Source of the DNA: CAZNYN01 sp964577295
GTDB taxonomy: Bacteria; Synergistota; Synergistia; Synergistales; Synergistaceae
NCBI GenBank assembly: GCA_964577295.1
Contig: CAZNYN010000007.1
Location: 7,107 to 71,106, forward strand
Direction: 5' to 3'
DNA: 64,000 nucleotides
How positions within the stretch are numbered: the stretch's first letter is position 1; each line of letters begins with the position of its first letter. Below are positions 33,939-43,324 of the stretch, piece by piece. Below the pieces are notes generated by a model. The model did no database searches, had not been told where the DNA came from, and was given only the letters and a program-made list of their open reading frames with translations. The position numbers and the translations under genes were made by a program.

Positions 33939-35873
33939 ATGAAAGTAAGTGAGGAAATTCGCGGTTTTAAATCTGTAAAGATTACGGTAGAGGGTATCAG
34001 CGAACTTAAGGACGCGGCCCGCAGAGGGCGTCTTTGGTCTGTGATAGCGACATCAGCCGCTAAGAGCGGACACCCGGGAGGAGCTCTCTCTTCCATGGAT
34101 ATATACACATTGCTGCTGGGCGTCGCCAATGTAACGCCGGAAAATGCCGAAGCAATGGACAGAGACAGAATAGTTGTAAGCCACGGCCATACCTCGGCCG
34201 GCTTCTACTCTGCTCTCGCCGCTCACGGCTTCTTTGACCCGGAGGAGATGTACTCGAACTTCCGCCGCACAGGCAGCCCATATCAGGGACACGTTGAGAG
34301 AGACGTTCCCGGCGTTGATTGGGGCACAGGCAACCTCGGACAGGGACTCGCAGCAGGAGTGGGCTTTGCCCTTGCCGCGCGCGCGCGCGGTTCAAAGGCA
34401 GCCACATGGGTCGTAATGGGAGACGGTGAGCAGGTCAAAGGACAGATTGCGGAAGCACGCAGAATCGCCGTCAAGGAGAGACTTCATAAACTTACCGCAA
34501 TAGTTGACTGGAACGATATACAGATAAGCGGCCGCCTTGAAGATGTAATGCCTGTCAATATAGCGGAACTCTGGGAGGCTGACGGCTGGAATGTCATAGA
34601 GTGCGACGGACACTCCTTCCAAAAGATGTATGACGCTTTCAAAGAGGCGTCTGAGAGCGAATCATGCACTGTTGTGCTCTGCCGTACAGTGATGGGCAAA
34701 GGTGTCTCCTTTATGCAGAATATCCCCGACTACCACGGAAAGCCCGCGTCCGGCGAGCTTCTCGAAAAAGCACTTACAGAGCTCGGCGGAGACATGGCAA
34801 TGTTTGAGAAGGCTCTTGAGAGACGCAAAGGAGCTCTGCCCAAAGGACGCGAAGTTAAAGCGGAAACGGCTGTGCTCGACCTAGGCACCCCTCACACATA
34901 TACAAAAGAAGACAAAAAAGACAACAGAGGCGCTTTCGGAAAAGCTCTTGCCGAAGTCGGCGAGCTCAACTACAAAAAGCCAGGCAAAACCCCGATACTT
35001 GTATTCGACTGTGACCTCGCGGGTTCCGTAAAAGTTGACGGTTTCGCAAAAGTCTGCCCCGCTTCATTTGTTGAAGCAGGCATACAGGAGCACGCGACAG
35101 CCACTGCGGCTGGAACGGCATCCACGGCGGGAGTTGTTTCCGTATGGGCGGACTTCGGAGCGTTTGCAACGGACGAAGTATACAACCAGCAGAGACTTAA
35201 CGACATTAACCGCGCAGGCACAAAGACTGTTCTGACCCATGTGGGACTTGACGTGGGCGAGGACGGAATGACACACCAGTGCATAGATTATGTCGGCCTC
35301 TTCCGCAACACCTTCGGATGGAAAGTTGTAGTCCCAGCAGACCCGAACCAGACGGACAGAGCTGCACGATGGATGCTCACAGAGCCAGGCAATATCTGCC
35401 TTGCTATGGGCAGAAGCGTGCTTCCCGCAATTCTTAAGGAAGACGGAACACCTTTCTACGGAGATGGCTACACCTTCGCCTACGGAGCTATCGACGAACT
35501 GCGCGAAGGTTCCGACGCTGTTATCCTTGCAATGGGACACTTTGCCGCACGCGCCGTTGAAGCCCACGACATTCTTGCGAAGCAGGGCATAAAGGCGAAA
35601 GTTCTGCACTGCGCCTCTCCTCTTGGAATAGACGAAGCGGAACTGCTCTCACTGATAGGAGACATGCCTCTCGTCACATGCGAAGACCACAATGCCGATA
35701 CGGGAATAGGAGCCGCTGCGGCAATGGCGGCTGTTCATGCCGGCAAGGCAGTGAAGCTTGTCAACATGGGAGTCACTCACTACGGCTTCTCAGGCCCGAG
35801 CGGAGAAGTCATGGCGGAGATGAAGCTCACAGCGGAAGACATAGCCGAAACAGTAAAAGGACTGCTGAAGTAG
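33939..35873 (+). CDS. tkt: Transketolase
   Basis: 644-aa thiamine-diphosphate enzyme of the non-oxidative pentose phosphate pathway. N-terminal half: SGHPGGALSSMD, then the TPP site VMGDGEQ ... VDWNDIQ. C-terminal half: DLAGS, the catalytic Glu segment FVEAGIQEHATATAAG, and a transketolase C domain. ATG 33939 is preceded by GAGAGGAG; the frame is open further upstream but that part reads as non-coding and holds the thrS terminator. Starts a tightly spaced run with trmI, queH, the AIR-synthase-like gene and the M24 peptidase. Confidence 0.93.
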   Translation: MKVSEEIRGFKSVKITVEGISELKDAARRGRLWSVIATSAAKSGHPGGALSSMDIYTLLLGVANVTPENAEAMDRDRIVVSHGHTSAGFYSALAAHGFFDPEEMYSNFRRTGSPYQGHVERDVPGVDWGTGNLGQGLAAGVGFALAARARGSKAATWVVMGDGEQVKGQIAEARRIAVKERLHKLTAIVDWNDIQISGRLEDVMPVNIAELWEADGWNVIECDGHSFQKMYDAFKEASESESCTVVLCRTVMGKGVSFMQNIPDYHGKPASGELLEKALTELGGDMAMFEKALERRKGALPKGREVKAETAVLDLGTPHTYTKEDKKDNRGAFGKALAEVGELNYKKPGKTPILVFDCDLAGSVKVDGFAKVCPASFVEAGIQEHATATAAGTASTAGVVSVWADFGAFATDEVYNQQRLNDINRAGTKTVLTHVGLDVGEDGMTHQCIDYVGLFRNTFGWKVVVPADPNQTDRAARWMLTEPGNICLAMGRSVLPAILKEDGTPFYGDGYTFAYGAIDELREGSDAVILAMGHFAARAVEAHDILAKQGIKAKVLHCASPLGIDEAELLSLIGDMPLVTCEDHNADTGIGAAAAMAAVHAGKAVKLVNMGVTHYGFSGPSGEVMAEMKLTAEDIAETVKGLLK

Positions 35874-36701
35874 ATGATACAGGCCGGTGATTTGGTCTTT
35901 ATCTGGAGTCCGAAAAAGGGCGACAACTTTTTGATAAAAGTTGCTCCCGGCAACTCGCAGGGAACACACTTCGGTCAAATCAAGCACAATGAAATAATGG
36001 AGCATGATTACGGAGAGGCAATATATACTCCCAAAGGCGAGATATTTTATCTTATGAGGCCGACAATAGCCGGCTTCACAAGAAGAATAAAGAGAAACAC
36101 TCAAATAGTATTCCCGAAAGATTCGGGCTTTATACTGCAGCACATGAACATCTTCCCGGGCTGCACAGTTGTTGAGTGCGGCACAGGCTCGGGAAGCCTC
36201 TGCTGCACCTTTGCCCACTTTGTGGGAGACACTGGGAAAGTCTGCACCTATGACAGAAGGGAAGAATTTTCCGCTCTCGCAAAAAAGAACGCGGAAAAGT
36301 GGGGCGTGGCTCACAGAATAGAATTTAACGTGAGAGAGCTTAAAGACGGCTTTAAGGAGAGAAACGCAGACGCGGTATTTCTCGACGTGCCTACTCCGTG
36401 GGAATTTATAGACAAGGCGTATGAGGCTCTCGCCCCGGGCAACCACCTTGGGATACTCATTCCTACTGCCAATCAGCTCTCGGCGACAATAGAAAAGCTA
36501 AATGAATTCGGCTTTATGGACATCAACGCCGTTGAGATAATGCTGCGCTACTACAAGACAGACCCGAAGAGAATACGTCCGGAGGATGTCATGATAGGGC
36601 ACACAGGCTATCTCGTATTTGCCGTGAAGACACTGCCTCTGCCGGAGAGGGGTATCCCCGCCGAAAATGAGGAAGAGTCCGAATCCGAAAAAGCGGAGTA
36701 A
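35874..36701 (+). CDS. trmI: tRNA (adenine58-N1)-methyltransferase TrmI
   Basis: 275-aa SAM-dependent enzyme making m1A58 in the T-loop of tRNA. N-terminal small beta domain, HNEIMEHDYGEAIYTPKG, PTIAGFTRRIKRNTQIV, then the SAM motif VVECGTGSGSL and VFLDVPTPWEF. The ATG abuts the transketolase stop codon. Confidence 0.9.
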   Translation: MIQAGDLVFIWSPKKGDNFLIKVAPGNSQGTHFGQIKHNEIMEHDYGEAIYTPKGEIFYLMRPTIAGFTRRIKRNTQIVFPKDSGFILQHMNIFPGCTVVECGTGSGSLCCTFAHFVGDTGKVCTYDRREEFSALAKKNAEKWGVAHRIEFNVRELKDGFKERNADAVFLDVPTPWEFIDKAYEALAPGNHLGILIPTANQLSATIEKLNEFGFMDINAVEIMLRYYKTDPKRIRPEDVMIGHTGYLVFAVKTLPLPERGIPAENEEESESEKAE

Positions 36702-37257
36702 ATTTTTAAAGTTGGACACGAAAAAGCTTCTGCTCCATATATGCTGTGCGCCAGATGCGACAGTGCCCTGGCCTGAGCTAATCTCCGAAGGGTTTGAAAC
36801 TGTAGGATGCTTCTACGGCGGCAATATACATCCTAAGGAAGAGTATGAGAAAAGGGCCGATTCAGTATCGCGTCTTGCGTCGCATATTTGTTCAGAGTTC
36901 GTCATGCTCCCTTACGAGCCGCAAGTGTGGCTCGAAGAGACATATCATCTCAAGGACGAGCCGGAACGGGGAAAAAGATGCGAACTCTGCTTTAAGCTGC
37001 AGTTGGAAAGCTCCGCACTATATGCGGCGGCAAACGGCTTCACGCACCTCTCCACGACTTTGACAATCAGCCCGCACAAAAATCCGGAGCTGATAAACAG
37101 GATAGGGAGCGAAGTCTCCAAGGCTCACGGCCTGATATGGGTTGAGAAAGTGTGGAGAAAGAATAACGGATTTAAGCGTTCTGTTGAGGAAAGCCGCAGG
37201 CTTGGCATATACAGACAGAACTACTGTGGGTGCATATATTCGATACAGAGCAGGTGA
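36667..37257 (+). CDS. queH: Epoxyqueuosine reductase QueH
   Basis: Non-cobalamin enzyme for the last step of queuosine synthesis on tRNA (DUF208). Cysteine pairs HICCAPD, KRCELCF and YCGC are the family's iron/iron-sulfur ligands, with YRQNYCGC at the C-terminus. 196 aa from ATG 36667, which overlaps trmI by 35 bases; TTG 36712 would give the more usual short N-terminus before LLLHICCAP but has a weak ribosome site. Confidence 0.9.
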   Translation: MRKSPNPKKRSKFLKLDTKKLLLHICCAPDATVPWPELISEGFETVGCFYGGNIHPKEEYEKRADSVSRLASHICSEFVMLPYEPQVWLEETYHLKDEPERGKRCELCFKLQLESSALYAAANGFTHLSTTLTISPHKNPELINRIGSEVSKAHGLIWVEKVWRKNNGFKRSVEESRRLGIYRQNYCGCIYSIQSR

Positions 37258-37262
37258 TGTTT

Positions 37263-38240
37263 ATGGAGGAAAAAAAACTTCCGTCAGGAAAACTCTCTCC
37301 GAGCTCGCTTGAGCGCAATGTGCTGAGCTTTGTCGGAGCAAAGCGTCCCGAACTTCTCATCGGCCCGGCAGTGGGAGAGGACGCGGCTGTCATAAAATGG
37401 CCCGAAGGCAAGTATATGGTATTCTCGTCAGACCCGATAGTCGGAGCTAACAAAGGGGCGGGACGCCTGCTTGTCAGAGTAAACTCAAATGATATAGCGT
37501 CAAAGGGAGGAGATCCCGCTTACCTCGCAGTCACTCTCATTCTTCCGCCGTCATTCGGAGAAGAGGGCGCGGCGCGAATAATGAAAGAGATACATGAAGA
37601 GTGTCTCGCAGAAAACATAGCAGTGGCAGGCGGGCACACGGAGTTCAACGACCTTTACGACAGGCCCGTAATAATGGGAGCTCTCGTAGGCACAGCCGAC
37701 AGAGTGCTCTCCGCATCCTTGGTGCGCACGGGAGACTTGCTTCTCGTGACAAAGCACATAGGAATAGAGGGCATGTCAATATTGGCCGCCGACAGACCAG
37801 ACCTGCTTGAGGGCTTTATGAGCTCCGATGATATAAAAGAACTCTTGTCATGGTCGGACAAGACTTCCGTACTTGAAGAGTCAAAGCACGTCCGTGACTT
37901 TGCCCGTTTTATGCATGACCCTACGGAGGGAGGCTTTTTGGGCGGCATAGGAGAAATCTCCTCTCTGAGCGGTCTTGAAGCCATTCTGGATTACGAAGCC
38001 ATACCTATTCACCCTCTTACAAGGCTGGCGGCTCAAAAGCTAGATTTTGACCCTCTGCACCTTATAGCATCGGGAAGTCTCCTTGCTGTTATTCCGCAGG
38101 AGTACGCCGAGTCGGCGCAAAAGTCACTCTCTCTGGCAGGTTTTGATTCCGTTATTGTAGGTCACATGGGAGAAAAACTTGAGAGTTCTCTTCCCGAGCC
38201 TGTGGAGGAACTTTGGCGTCTGCTTAAAATGGAGGCATAG
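37263..38240 (+). CDS. AIR-synthase-fold protein (HypE/ThiL/PurM-related)
   Basis: 325 aa of the PurM/HypE/SelD superfamily, ATP-dependent enzymes. GPAVGEDAAVIKWPEGKYMVFSSDPIVG is the N-terminal ATP/metal region, DIASKGGDPAYL the second, and HDPTEGGFLGGIGEIS the C-terminal block typical of HypE-like proteins. No hydrogenase genes are near, so it is probably one of the HypE-related proteins of unknown reaction. ATG 37263 has AGGTG six bases upstream; ATG 37257 overlaps the queH stop. Confidence 0.82.
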   Translation: MEEKKLPSGKLSPSSLERNVLSFVGAKRPELLIGPAVGEDAAVIKWPEGKYMVFSSDPIVGANKGAGRLLVRVNSNDIASKGGDPAYLAVTLILPPSFGEEGAARIMKEIHEECLAENIAVAGGHTEFNDLYDRPVIMGALVGTADRVLSASLVRTGDLLLVTKHIGIEGMSILAADRPDLLEGFMSSDDIKELLSWSDKTSVLEESKHVRDFARFMHDPTEGGFLGGIGEISSLSGLEAILDYEAIPIHPLTRLAAQKLDFDPLHLIASGSLLAVIPQEYAESAQKSLSLAGFDSVIVGHMGEKLESSLPEPVEELWRLLKMEA

Positions 38241-38242
38241 CC

Positions 38243-39328
38243 ATGAAAGAATATATACTTGCACGTGCGGAAAAAATGAGAGGCGCAATGTCCGAACAAG
38301 GCTGTGATGCTTTTGTAATAATGACGGACGAATCCACAAACTGGGAAAGCCTATTTTACATGAGCGGCTTCCGCGGAACATCGGGCGCGCTTGTAATATA
38401 CCCCGACAGCGCCGAGCTGATACTTGACAGCCGCTACGCAGAGCAGGGCAGAGCTCAATCTCCTCACAGACTTCTTGAGCAGAAAACAGGGCTTATCGAA
38501 GACATTGCTGCTTCTCTGGCATGTCATAATGTCGCAAATGTTATGTGCGAGTCTGATAAGACATTCCACTCATCATGGGCGAAGCTTTCATCCTGCGGAG
38601 TAACTATCACAGACGGCACCCCTTTGATGAAAGAGCTTCGCAGGACAAAAGATGCCTCTGAAATATCCGCTGTGAGAAGAGCCGGAGACATAGGAACAGA
38701 AGCATTTCTCGAAACATTAAACCATGTCAAAGACGGAATGAGCGAAAAGGAATTTGAATCCCTGCTCAATTACAACATTAACATTCTTGGCGGAGAGTGC
38801 GGTTTTGACATGATAGTGGCTTCGGGAACGAGAAGCTCAATGCCGCACGGACGGGCAACGGATAAAAAAATGAGGAACGGCGAGTGGGTGACTGTCGACT
38901 ACGGCGCGCGTTTTAACGGTTATTTCTGCGACATAACGAGAAACTTTTCGATAGGAGCTCCCGACGACAAGGCGGCATCATATCACGAGACCGTTCTCGA
39001 AGCTCACAGAACGTCTGCGGAGAAGATAAGGGCAGGGCTCTGCGGCACGGACATTCACAACACGGCTCTTGCCGTTTTGGAAAAGAAGGGCCTCGGCAAG
39101 TACTTCACTCACGGCCTAGGACACGGCTTTGGCCTTGAAATACATGAAGCCCCATATCTTTCGGCGCGCAAAAAAAGCGTGCTTCAGGCCGGAGACATTG
39201 TAACGGTGGAGCCGGGAATATACATCGAAGGCTGGGGCGGACTCAGAATAGAAGATGATTACCTCGTAGCCGAAAACGGTGTGCAAAGGCTTACAGACAA
39301 GCTGAATCAGTGTTTTTACCGTATATAA
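38243..39328 (+). CDS. M24-family aminopeptidase (Xaa-Pro aminopeptidase type)
   Basis: 361-aa two-metal peptidase with an N-terminal creatinase-like domain and a pita-bread domain. Metal ligands: Asp in VTVDYGARFNGYFCDITRN (two), His in HGLGHGFGLEIHE, Glu in VTVEPGIYI and Glu in GLRIEDDY. Two bases after the AIR-synthase-like gene. Probably cleaves X-Pro bonds of imported peptides in the cytoplasm. Confidence 0.92.
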   Translation: MKEYILARAEKMRGAMSEQGCDAFVIMTDESTNWESLFYMSGFRGTSGALVIYPDSAELILDSRYAEQGRAQSPHRLLEQKTGLIEDIAASLACHNVANVMCESDKTFHSSWAKLSSCGVTITDGTPLMKELRRTKDASEISAVRRAGDIGTEAFLETLNHVKDGMSEKEFESLLNYNINILGGECGFDMIVASGTRSSMPHGRATDKKMRNGEWVTVDYGARFNGYFCDITRNFSIGAPDDKAASYHETVLEAHRTSAEKIRAGLCGTDIHNTALAVLEKKGLGKYFTHGLGHGFGLEIHEAPYLSARKKSVLQAGDIVTVEPGIYIEGWGGLRIEDDYLVAENGVQRLTDKLNQCFYRI

Positions 39329-39343
39329 AAAACTTAAAAAAAC

Positions 39344-39358
39344 TGATAATCATTTTAA
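39344..39358 (+). promoter_or_regulatory. Fur/PerR-like operator upstream of rubredoxin
   Basis: TGATAATCATTTTAA agrees with 12 of 14 defined positions of both the Fur 7-1-7 consensus and the PerR box. It lies just before a TATAGT -10-like element at 39359-39364, a repressing position, about 50 bases before the rubredoxin start. Confidence 0.55.
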
Positions 39359-39405
39359 TATAGTGAGCGTGCTTTTGCGCTCTATTTAAAAAGGGGGATG
39401 TTTTT

Positions 39406-39561
39406 ATGAAATATGTATGCACAGTTTGCGGTTATGTATATGATCCCGAAGCAGGCGACCCGGATTCAGGAATCGCTCCCGGAACACCGTTTGAAGAAAT
39501 TCCCGATGATTGGGCATGCCCCGTCTGCGGCGTAGGCAAGGATATGTTTGAAGCCCAGTAG
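39406..39561 (+). CDS. Rubredoxin
   Basis: Small 51-aa one-iron electron carrier. Two knuckles hold the iron: CTVCGY (residues 5-10) and CPVCGV (38-43), with the usual YVYDPEAGDPDSGIAPGT between. SD AAGGGGGA upstream. Transfers electrons to oxygen- or peroxide-reducing enzymes in anaerobes; partner genes are not adjacent. Monocistronic, bounded by a terminator. Confidence 0.96.
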   Translation: MKYVCTVCGYVYDPEAGDPDSGIAPGTPFEEIPDDWACPVCGVGKDMFEAQ

Positions 39562-39587
39562 GCTTAAATATACAAGCATCCGATAAG

Positions 39588-39619
39588 GAGGCCGCCCCTG
39601 TTTTAACGGGAGCGGCCTC
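39588..39619. terminator. Terminator hairpin between rubredoxin and HD gene
   Basis: GAGGCCGC (39588-39595) pairs with GCGGCCTC (39612-39619), extended inward by CCC/GGG with a one-base bulge; a T-rich stretch follows. Serves convergent genes. Confidence 0.7.
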
Positions 39620-39635
39620 TGTCGTTATTTTTTGT

Positions 39636-40391
39636 TTACAAAGAATCTATATTTTTCATAAGTCTCTCCGTGAGAGCATCGATTTTATAAACTTTTAAGT
39701 CCGAACATATTCGTTCGAAGATCCCCTCCTCTTTCAGAGTAACGGCGGAGACGGAAAAGTTTAAATCGCATCCCCATGTAAGCTGTATAAGCCTGTAATC
39801 CTGAAGAGACCTTGCGTTGCGGTACGAGCCTTTTCCCGTCTTCTCCACCTCTTCCACGAGAGCGGGGGAGAGCCCTTCAACATGCTTGTGGCGGGGAAGC
39901 ATATCAAAGATTGTTCCGTTGTCTATGCGGTTCTGCACCATTCGGAATATATCTATCTTGTCAGCGTCCCTTATGAGCGATGCCCATCTGTAAAGAGAGA
40001 GAGGAATATTTGTGGGGACATCCTTCTTGTTGTGGTATTTAACGGCTGTTGTGACAATTAGCTTTATATGGTCTTCTCCTTCCCACGGAAAATAATTCGA
40101 TAAAATCTCTGAGGATAAATCTCCGTGGTCGATGCTCGCGCTGTCAAGAAATGTTTCATAATCCCTGTACTGAGGAAACCTCCCGACGTCATGCAAAAGT
40201 CCTATTGCATAGGATATCTCTCTGTCATAAGGCTCCTTCCACTCCATGGACTCCGCTATGGCAGAGCTTATCATGGCTACTCTTCCGCTGTGTCCCTTCT
40301 TTAGCTTAAGCATCGGGGGCATTTCTCCGTCTTTTTTAAATCCGTCTGTATATTCTTCAAACCACTGCGATATTTTATCGGTAGTTAGCAC
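39636..40391 (-). CDS. HD-domain phosphohydrolase
   Basis: 251 aa. HD-superfamily metal residues: His in KKGHSGRVA, the HD pair in GLLHDVGRF, His in ASIDHGDLS and Asp in RDADKIDIF. Substrate probably a nucleotide or phosphoester; unknown. GTG 40391 is chosen because the perfect ribosome site GGAGGTGAT lies 8 bases upstream; starts at 40397 or 40400 would be inside that site. Confidence 0.85.
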   Translation of the reverse strand: MLTTDKISQWFEEYTDGFKKDGEMPPMLKLKKGHSGRVAMISSAIAESMEWKEPYDREISYAIGLLHDVGRFPQYRDYETFLDSASIDHGDLSSEILSNYFPWEGEDHIKLIVTTAVKYHNKKDVPTNIPLSLYRWASLIRDADKIDIFRMVQNRIDNGTIFDMLPRHKHVEGLSPALVEEVEKTGKGSYRNARSLQDYRLIQLTWGCDLNFSVSAVTLKEEGIFERICSDLKVYKIDALTERLMKNIDSL

Positions 40392-40418
40392 TTGCATCAC
40401 CTCCTTATGTATCGGAAA

Positions 40419-40446
40419 ATTATAACACTTATAATAATTATGTCAG
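40419..40446 (-). promoter_or_regulatory. Promoter of the HD-domain gene
   Basis: Reading the minus strand: CTGACA (40446-40441), 16-base spacer, TATAAT (40424-40419). It overlaps the region just before the divergent ZIP gene. Confidence 0.5.
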
Positions 40447-40458
40447 AGAGGCGATTTA

Positions 40459-41265
40459 ATGGATTGGTTTATAAATTTATCACCGCCGTTTCAAGCTCTT
40501 ATGGCAGGATGCTTTACATGGGGCGTCACTGCTTTGGGAGCTTCAGGTGTTTTTTTGTCGGAAAAGCCGAGCCAGAAAACTTTGGATATTATGCTTGGTT
40601 TTGCGGGAGGAGTAATGATAGCCGCCAGTTTCTGGTCTCTCCTCGCTCCGGCCATATCAATATCAGAAGATTTGGGCTATCCCGGATGGCTGCCTCCCGT
40701 AATAGGCTTTCTCGCAGGGGGCATATCACTGCGTCTGCTCGACATGCTCATGCCGCACCTTCACCCCTCCATGGCTGAGACATCTCCCGACGGGCCTCCG
40801 TCGACGCTGCACAGAACCACACTTCTGGTGCTTGCCATAACCTTGCACAACATCCCGGAAGGGCTTGCTGTCGGAGTTGCGTTCGGCGCGATCGGCATGA
40901 TGCCGGACTCAACATCGGCGGGTGCATTGGCTCTTGCCATGGGAATAGGCCTTCAGAATTTCCCCGAGGGGCTTGCCGTCTCGATGCCTCTCAGGCGCGA
41001 GGGACTCTCCAGGAGCAGAGCCTTCATGTACGGACAGCTCTCTGCGATTGTAGAGCCCATATTTGCATTTTTGGGTGCCTTCCTCGTACATGCGGCGCGC
41101 CCCTTTCTGCCTTACGCTCTGGCATTTGCGGCAGGCGCCATGATTTTTGTCGTTGTTGAGGAAGTGGTGCCGGAATCTCAGTCCAGCGGCAACGGAGATC
41201 TTGCCACAATGGGGCTTCTTGCGGGCTTTGCCGTTATGATGGTACTTGATGTAGCCTTGGGCTAA
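40459..41265 (+). CDS. ZIP-family divalent metal transporter
   Basis: 268-aa inner-membrane protein with about eight helices. Metal-site helices show LHNIPEGLAVGVAFG and LQNFPEGLAVSMPL, the ZIP hallmarks, and the loop between helices 3 and 4 has a His-containing MPHLHPSM. Probably imports zinc or iron. Divergent from the HD gene. Confidence 0.92.
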   Translation: MDWFINLSPPFQALMAGCFTWGVTALGASGVFLSEKPSQKTLDIMLGFAGGVMIAASFWSLLAPAISISEDLGYPGWLPPVIGFLAGGISLRLLDMLMPHLHPSMAETSPDGPPSTLHRTTLLVLAITLHNIPEGLAVGVAFGAIGMMPDSTSAGALALAMGIGLQNFPEGLAVSMPLRREGLSRSRAFMYGQLSAIVEPIFAFLGAFLVHAARPFLPYALAFAAGAMIFVVVEEVVPESQSSGNGDLATMGLLAGFAVMMVLDVALG

Positions 41266-41289
41266 AAATTCTTCTGCTCCGCCTTTGTA

Positions 41290-41298
41290 TGATATACT
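41290..41298 (+). promoter_or_regulatory. Extended -10 promoter of the lipid A/Kdo operon
   Basis: TGATATACT, with TATACT at 41293-41298; no strong -35. It would produce a leader of about 90 bases before lpxI and is the only promoter-like element I see for the ten-gene operon. Confidence 0.5.
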
Positions 41299-41395
41299 CT
41301 TTCATTGGGGTTTCGCCGAATTAGCGACAAAACCCCCTTTGTACGTGAGAATGATAATAAATGATATCGCCCTTAAATGCGGGGAGGAATTTTTT

Positions 41396-42211
41396 GTGGA
41401 AAATCAGATAGCTCTGATTGCGGGGGAAGGAACTCTTCCCGTTGTGATTGCAAACAGACTTACGGATATGGGCAATCCGCCTGTCGTATACTCCATAAGA
41501 GAGAGTATAGGAGAACTTTCTAAATATGCTCTTGACGTGGTCAATATTTCAAAACCCGACTTCGGATTCACCATAAACGATATGAAAAAGCGCGGTGTCA
41601 AAAGTATTATAATGGCAGGCACCGTTTCAAAGACACTTGTCTTTAAACCGTCACTCTTTGACCTTACTACCCAAAAATTTCTTGCGAGCCTTCTGTTTCG
41701 GGATGACCACTCGATACTTGGCGCCATAGTTGATTTTCTGGAGAAAGCGGGCTTCAAAGTTCTGAGCTACAAAGACATCGTTCCCGATCTTCTTGCGGGA
41801 GCGGGATTCATAGCGGGACGCAGAGCCACAAAAGAAGAGACAGATGATGCCGAGTATGGATTTTCAATATGCAAAATACTTGCGCCTCTCTCTTTCGGTC
41901 AGACCATAATAGTCAATAAACGCTCCGTTGTGGCAGTAGAAGCGATGGAGGGCACTGATGCCACTCTGCTGCGTGCAGGCTCTCTCTGCAAAGGCGGAAC
42001 TGTGACAAAGATGATGAGGCTCGACCAGGACGAGCGATACGATATACCGACAGTGGGCCCCAGCACTTTAAGACACATGGCACAGGCGAAGCTCAACTGT
42101 CTTGCCGTTCATGCGGGGTGGACTTTGATAATGGACCCCGAAGAATTTAAAGAAGTAGCTGAAAAAGAAAAGATAGCTGTAATAGGAGTGGAACTTTGTC
42201 GATCTTTATAA
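41396..42211 (+). CDS. lpxI: UDP-2,3-diacylglucosamine pyrophosphatase LpxI
   Basis: Hydrolyses UDP-2,3-diacylglucosamine to lipid X in organisms lacking LpxH. 271 aa from GTG 41396 (GGGGAGG 8 bases upstream). Family segments: ALIAGEGTLPVVIA, IMAGTVSKTL, DDHSILGAIVDFLEKAGF and VAVEAMEGTDATLLRAG. Opens the lipid A/Kdo operon and overlaps lpxB by 16 bases. Confidence 0.94.
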   Translation: MENQIALIAGEGTLPVVIANRLTDMGNPPVVYSIRESIGELSKYALDVVNISKPDFGFTINDMKKRGVKSIIMAGTVSKTLVFKPSLFDLTTQKFLASLLFRDDHSILGAIVDFLEKAGFKVLSYKDIVPDLLAGAGFIAGRRATKEETDDAEYGFSICKILAPLSFGQTIIVNKRSVVAVEAMEGTDATLLRAGSLCKGGTVTKMMRLDQDERYDIPTVGPSTLRHMAQAKLNCLAVHAGWTLIMDPEEFKEVAEKEKIAVIGVELCRSL

Positions 42212-43323
42212 GCTCCGGAGAAGCTTCCGGAGACCACTACGCCGCAAAGCTCGCACAGTCACTACGCGCTTCGGGATACAGCGGTGATATATGGGGCATG
42301 GGTGGCATCGAGTCGCGCAGTGCGGGGCTTCGCGCGGAATGGCACGGAGAGCGCCTGCAGCTGCTCGGTTTTACGGAGGTTTTATCCGCGATACCATCCA
42401 TATTCGCTCTCAGAAACGACATGGTAAAGAGGATAATGGAGACATCTCCAAAGGCTGTCATAGTCGTGGACAGCCCCGACTACCATATGCGCCTTATCGC
42501 AAAATTGCGCAGGTGCGGATTTACAGGCAGAATATTCTACGTTTCGCCTCCCGCCGTCTGGGCGTGGAGAAGCGGCAGGGCGGAGGATTTGAAAGCCAAT
42601 GTGGACGAGTGTCTTCCTCTCTTCAAGTTTGAACATGATTATCTGAAGTCAAGGGGATGCCGCAGCTTCTGGACAGGCTATCCGCTGCTCGAAGAATTTT
42701 CGCGTGATGCGATGGAGCTTCAAAAGCCGCCTCGAATTTTGGCGGAGGACGATAAACTTGTCGCATTTCTGCCCGGAAGCAGGGCCAGCGAAGTCAACAG
42801 TCTGTTGCCTATGATGGAGGAAACAGCGTGCAAACTCAAAAACAGAGGCTGGCATCCCGTCTTTTCCGTAGCGCCTGGGCTTAACCCTAAGGTCAGAAAC
42901 ATATTGCTGGAAAGGTTTGAGTCGGACGGCACGGACTATTACGAAGGGCCGGGCAGAGACCTTATGGCAGCGGCGCGCTGCGCCGTCGGAGCAAGCGGCA
43001 CGATAACGGTAGAATCTTTGCTGCTGGGCTGTTATATGATTGTCACTTACAAAGTAAATCCGATATCGGCAATGCTTGCGAGGATGATTATAAACACCGA
43101 ACATTTCGCAATGGCTAACATACTGGCCGGTTCCGAGATTTTCCCAGAGTTTCTCCAGCACAGAGCCACTTGCGGGAACGTTTTAACAGGCGCATTGAAG
43201 TGGCTTGAAGGAGATGGGGATTTCGCCTCGTCCGTCAAAGCAGAGATGGCCAAGGCGCGCGCAACGCTTGGACTGCCTGGCGTCTACAAAAATTGGACAG
43301 ACCGAATATTGGAGGCTGTATAG
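42196..43323 (+). CDS. lpxB: Lipid-A-disaccharide synthase LpxB
   Basis: 375-aa GT19 glycosyltransferase joining lipid X with UDP-2,3-diacylglucosamine. ISSGEASGDHYAAKL at the N-terminus, DSPDYHMRL, YVSPPAVWAWRSGR and LPGSRASEV are signature blocks. TTG start with AGGAG upstream, inside the lpxI end. Confidence 0.95.
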   Translation: MSIFISSGEASGDHYAAKLAQSLRASGYSGDIWGMGGIESRSAGLRAEWHGERLQLLGFTEVLSAIPSIFALRNDMVKRIMETSPKAVIVVDSPDYHMRLIAKLRRCGFTGRIFYVSPPAVWAWRSGRAEDLKANVDECLPLFKFEHDYLKSRGCRSFWTGYPLLEEFSRDAMELQKPPRILAEDDKLVAFLPGSRASEVNSLLPMMEETACKLKNRGWHPVFSVAPGLNPKVRNILLERFESDGTDYYEGPGRDLMAAARCAVGASGTITVESLLLGCYMIVTYKVNPISAMLARMIINTEHFAMANILAGSEIFPEFLQHRATCGNVLTGALKWLEGDGDFASSVKAEMAKARATLGLPGVYKNWTDRILEAV

Positions 43324-43324
43324 C

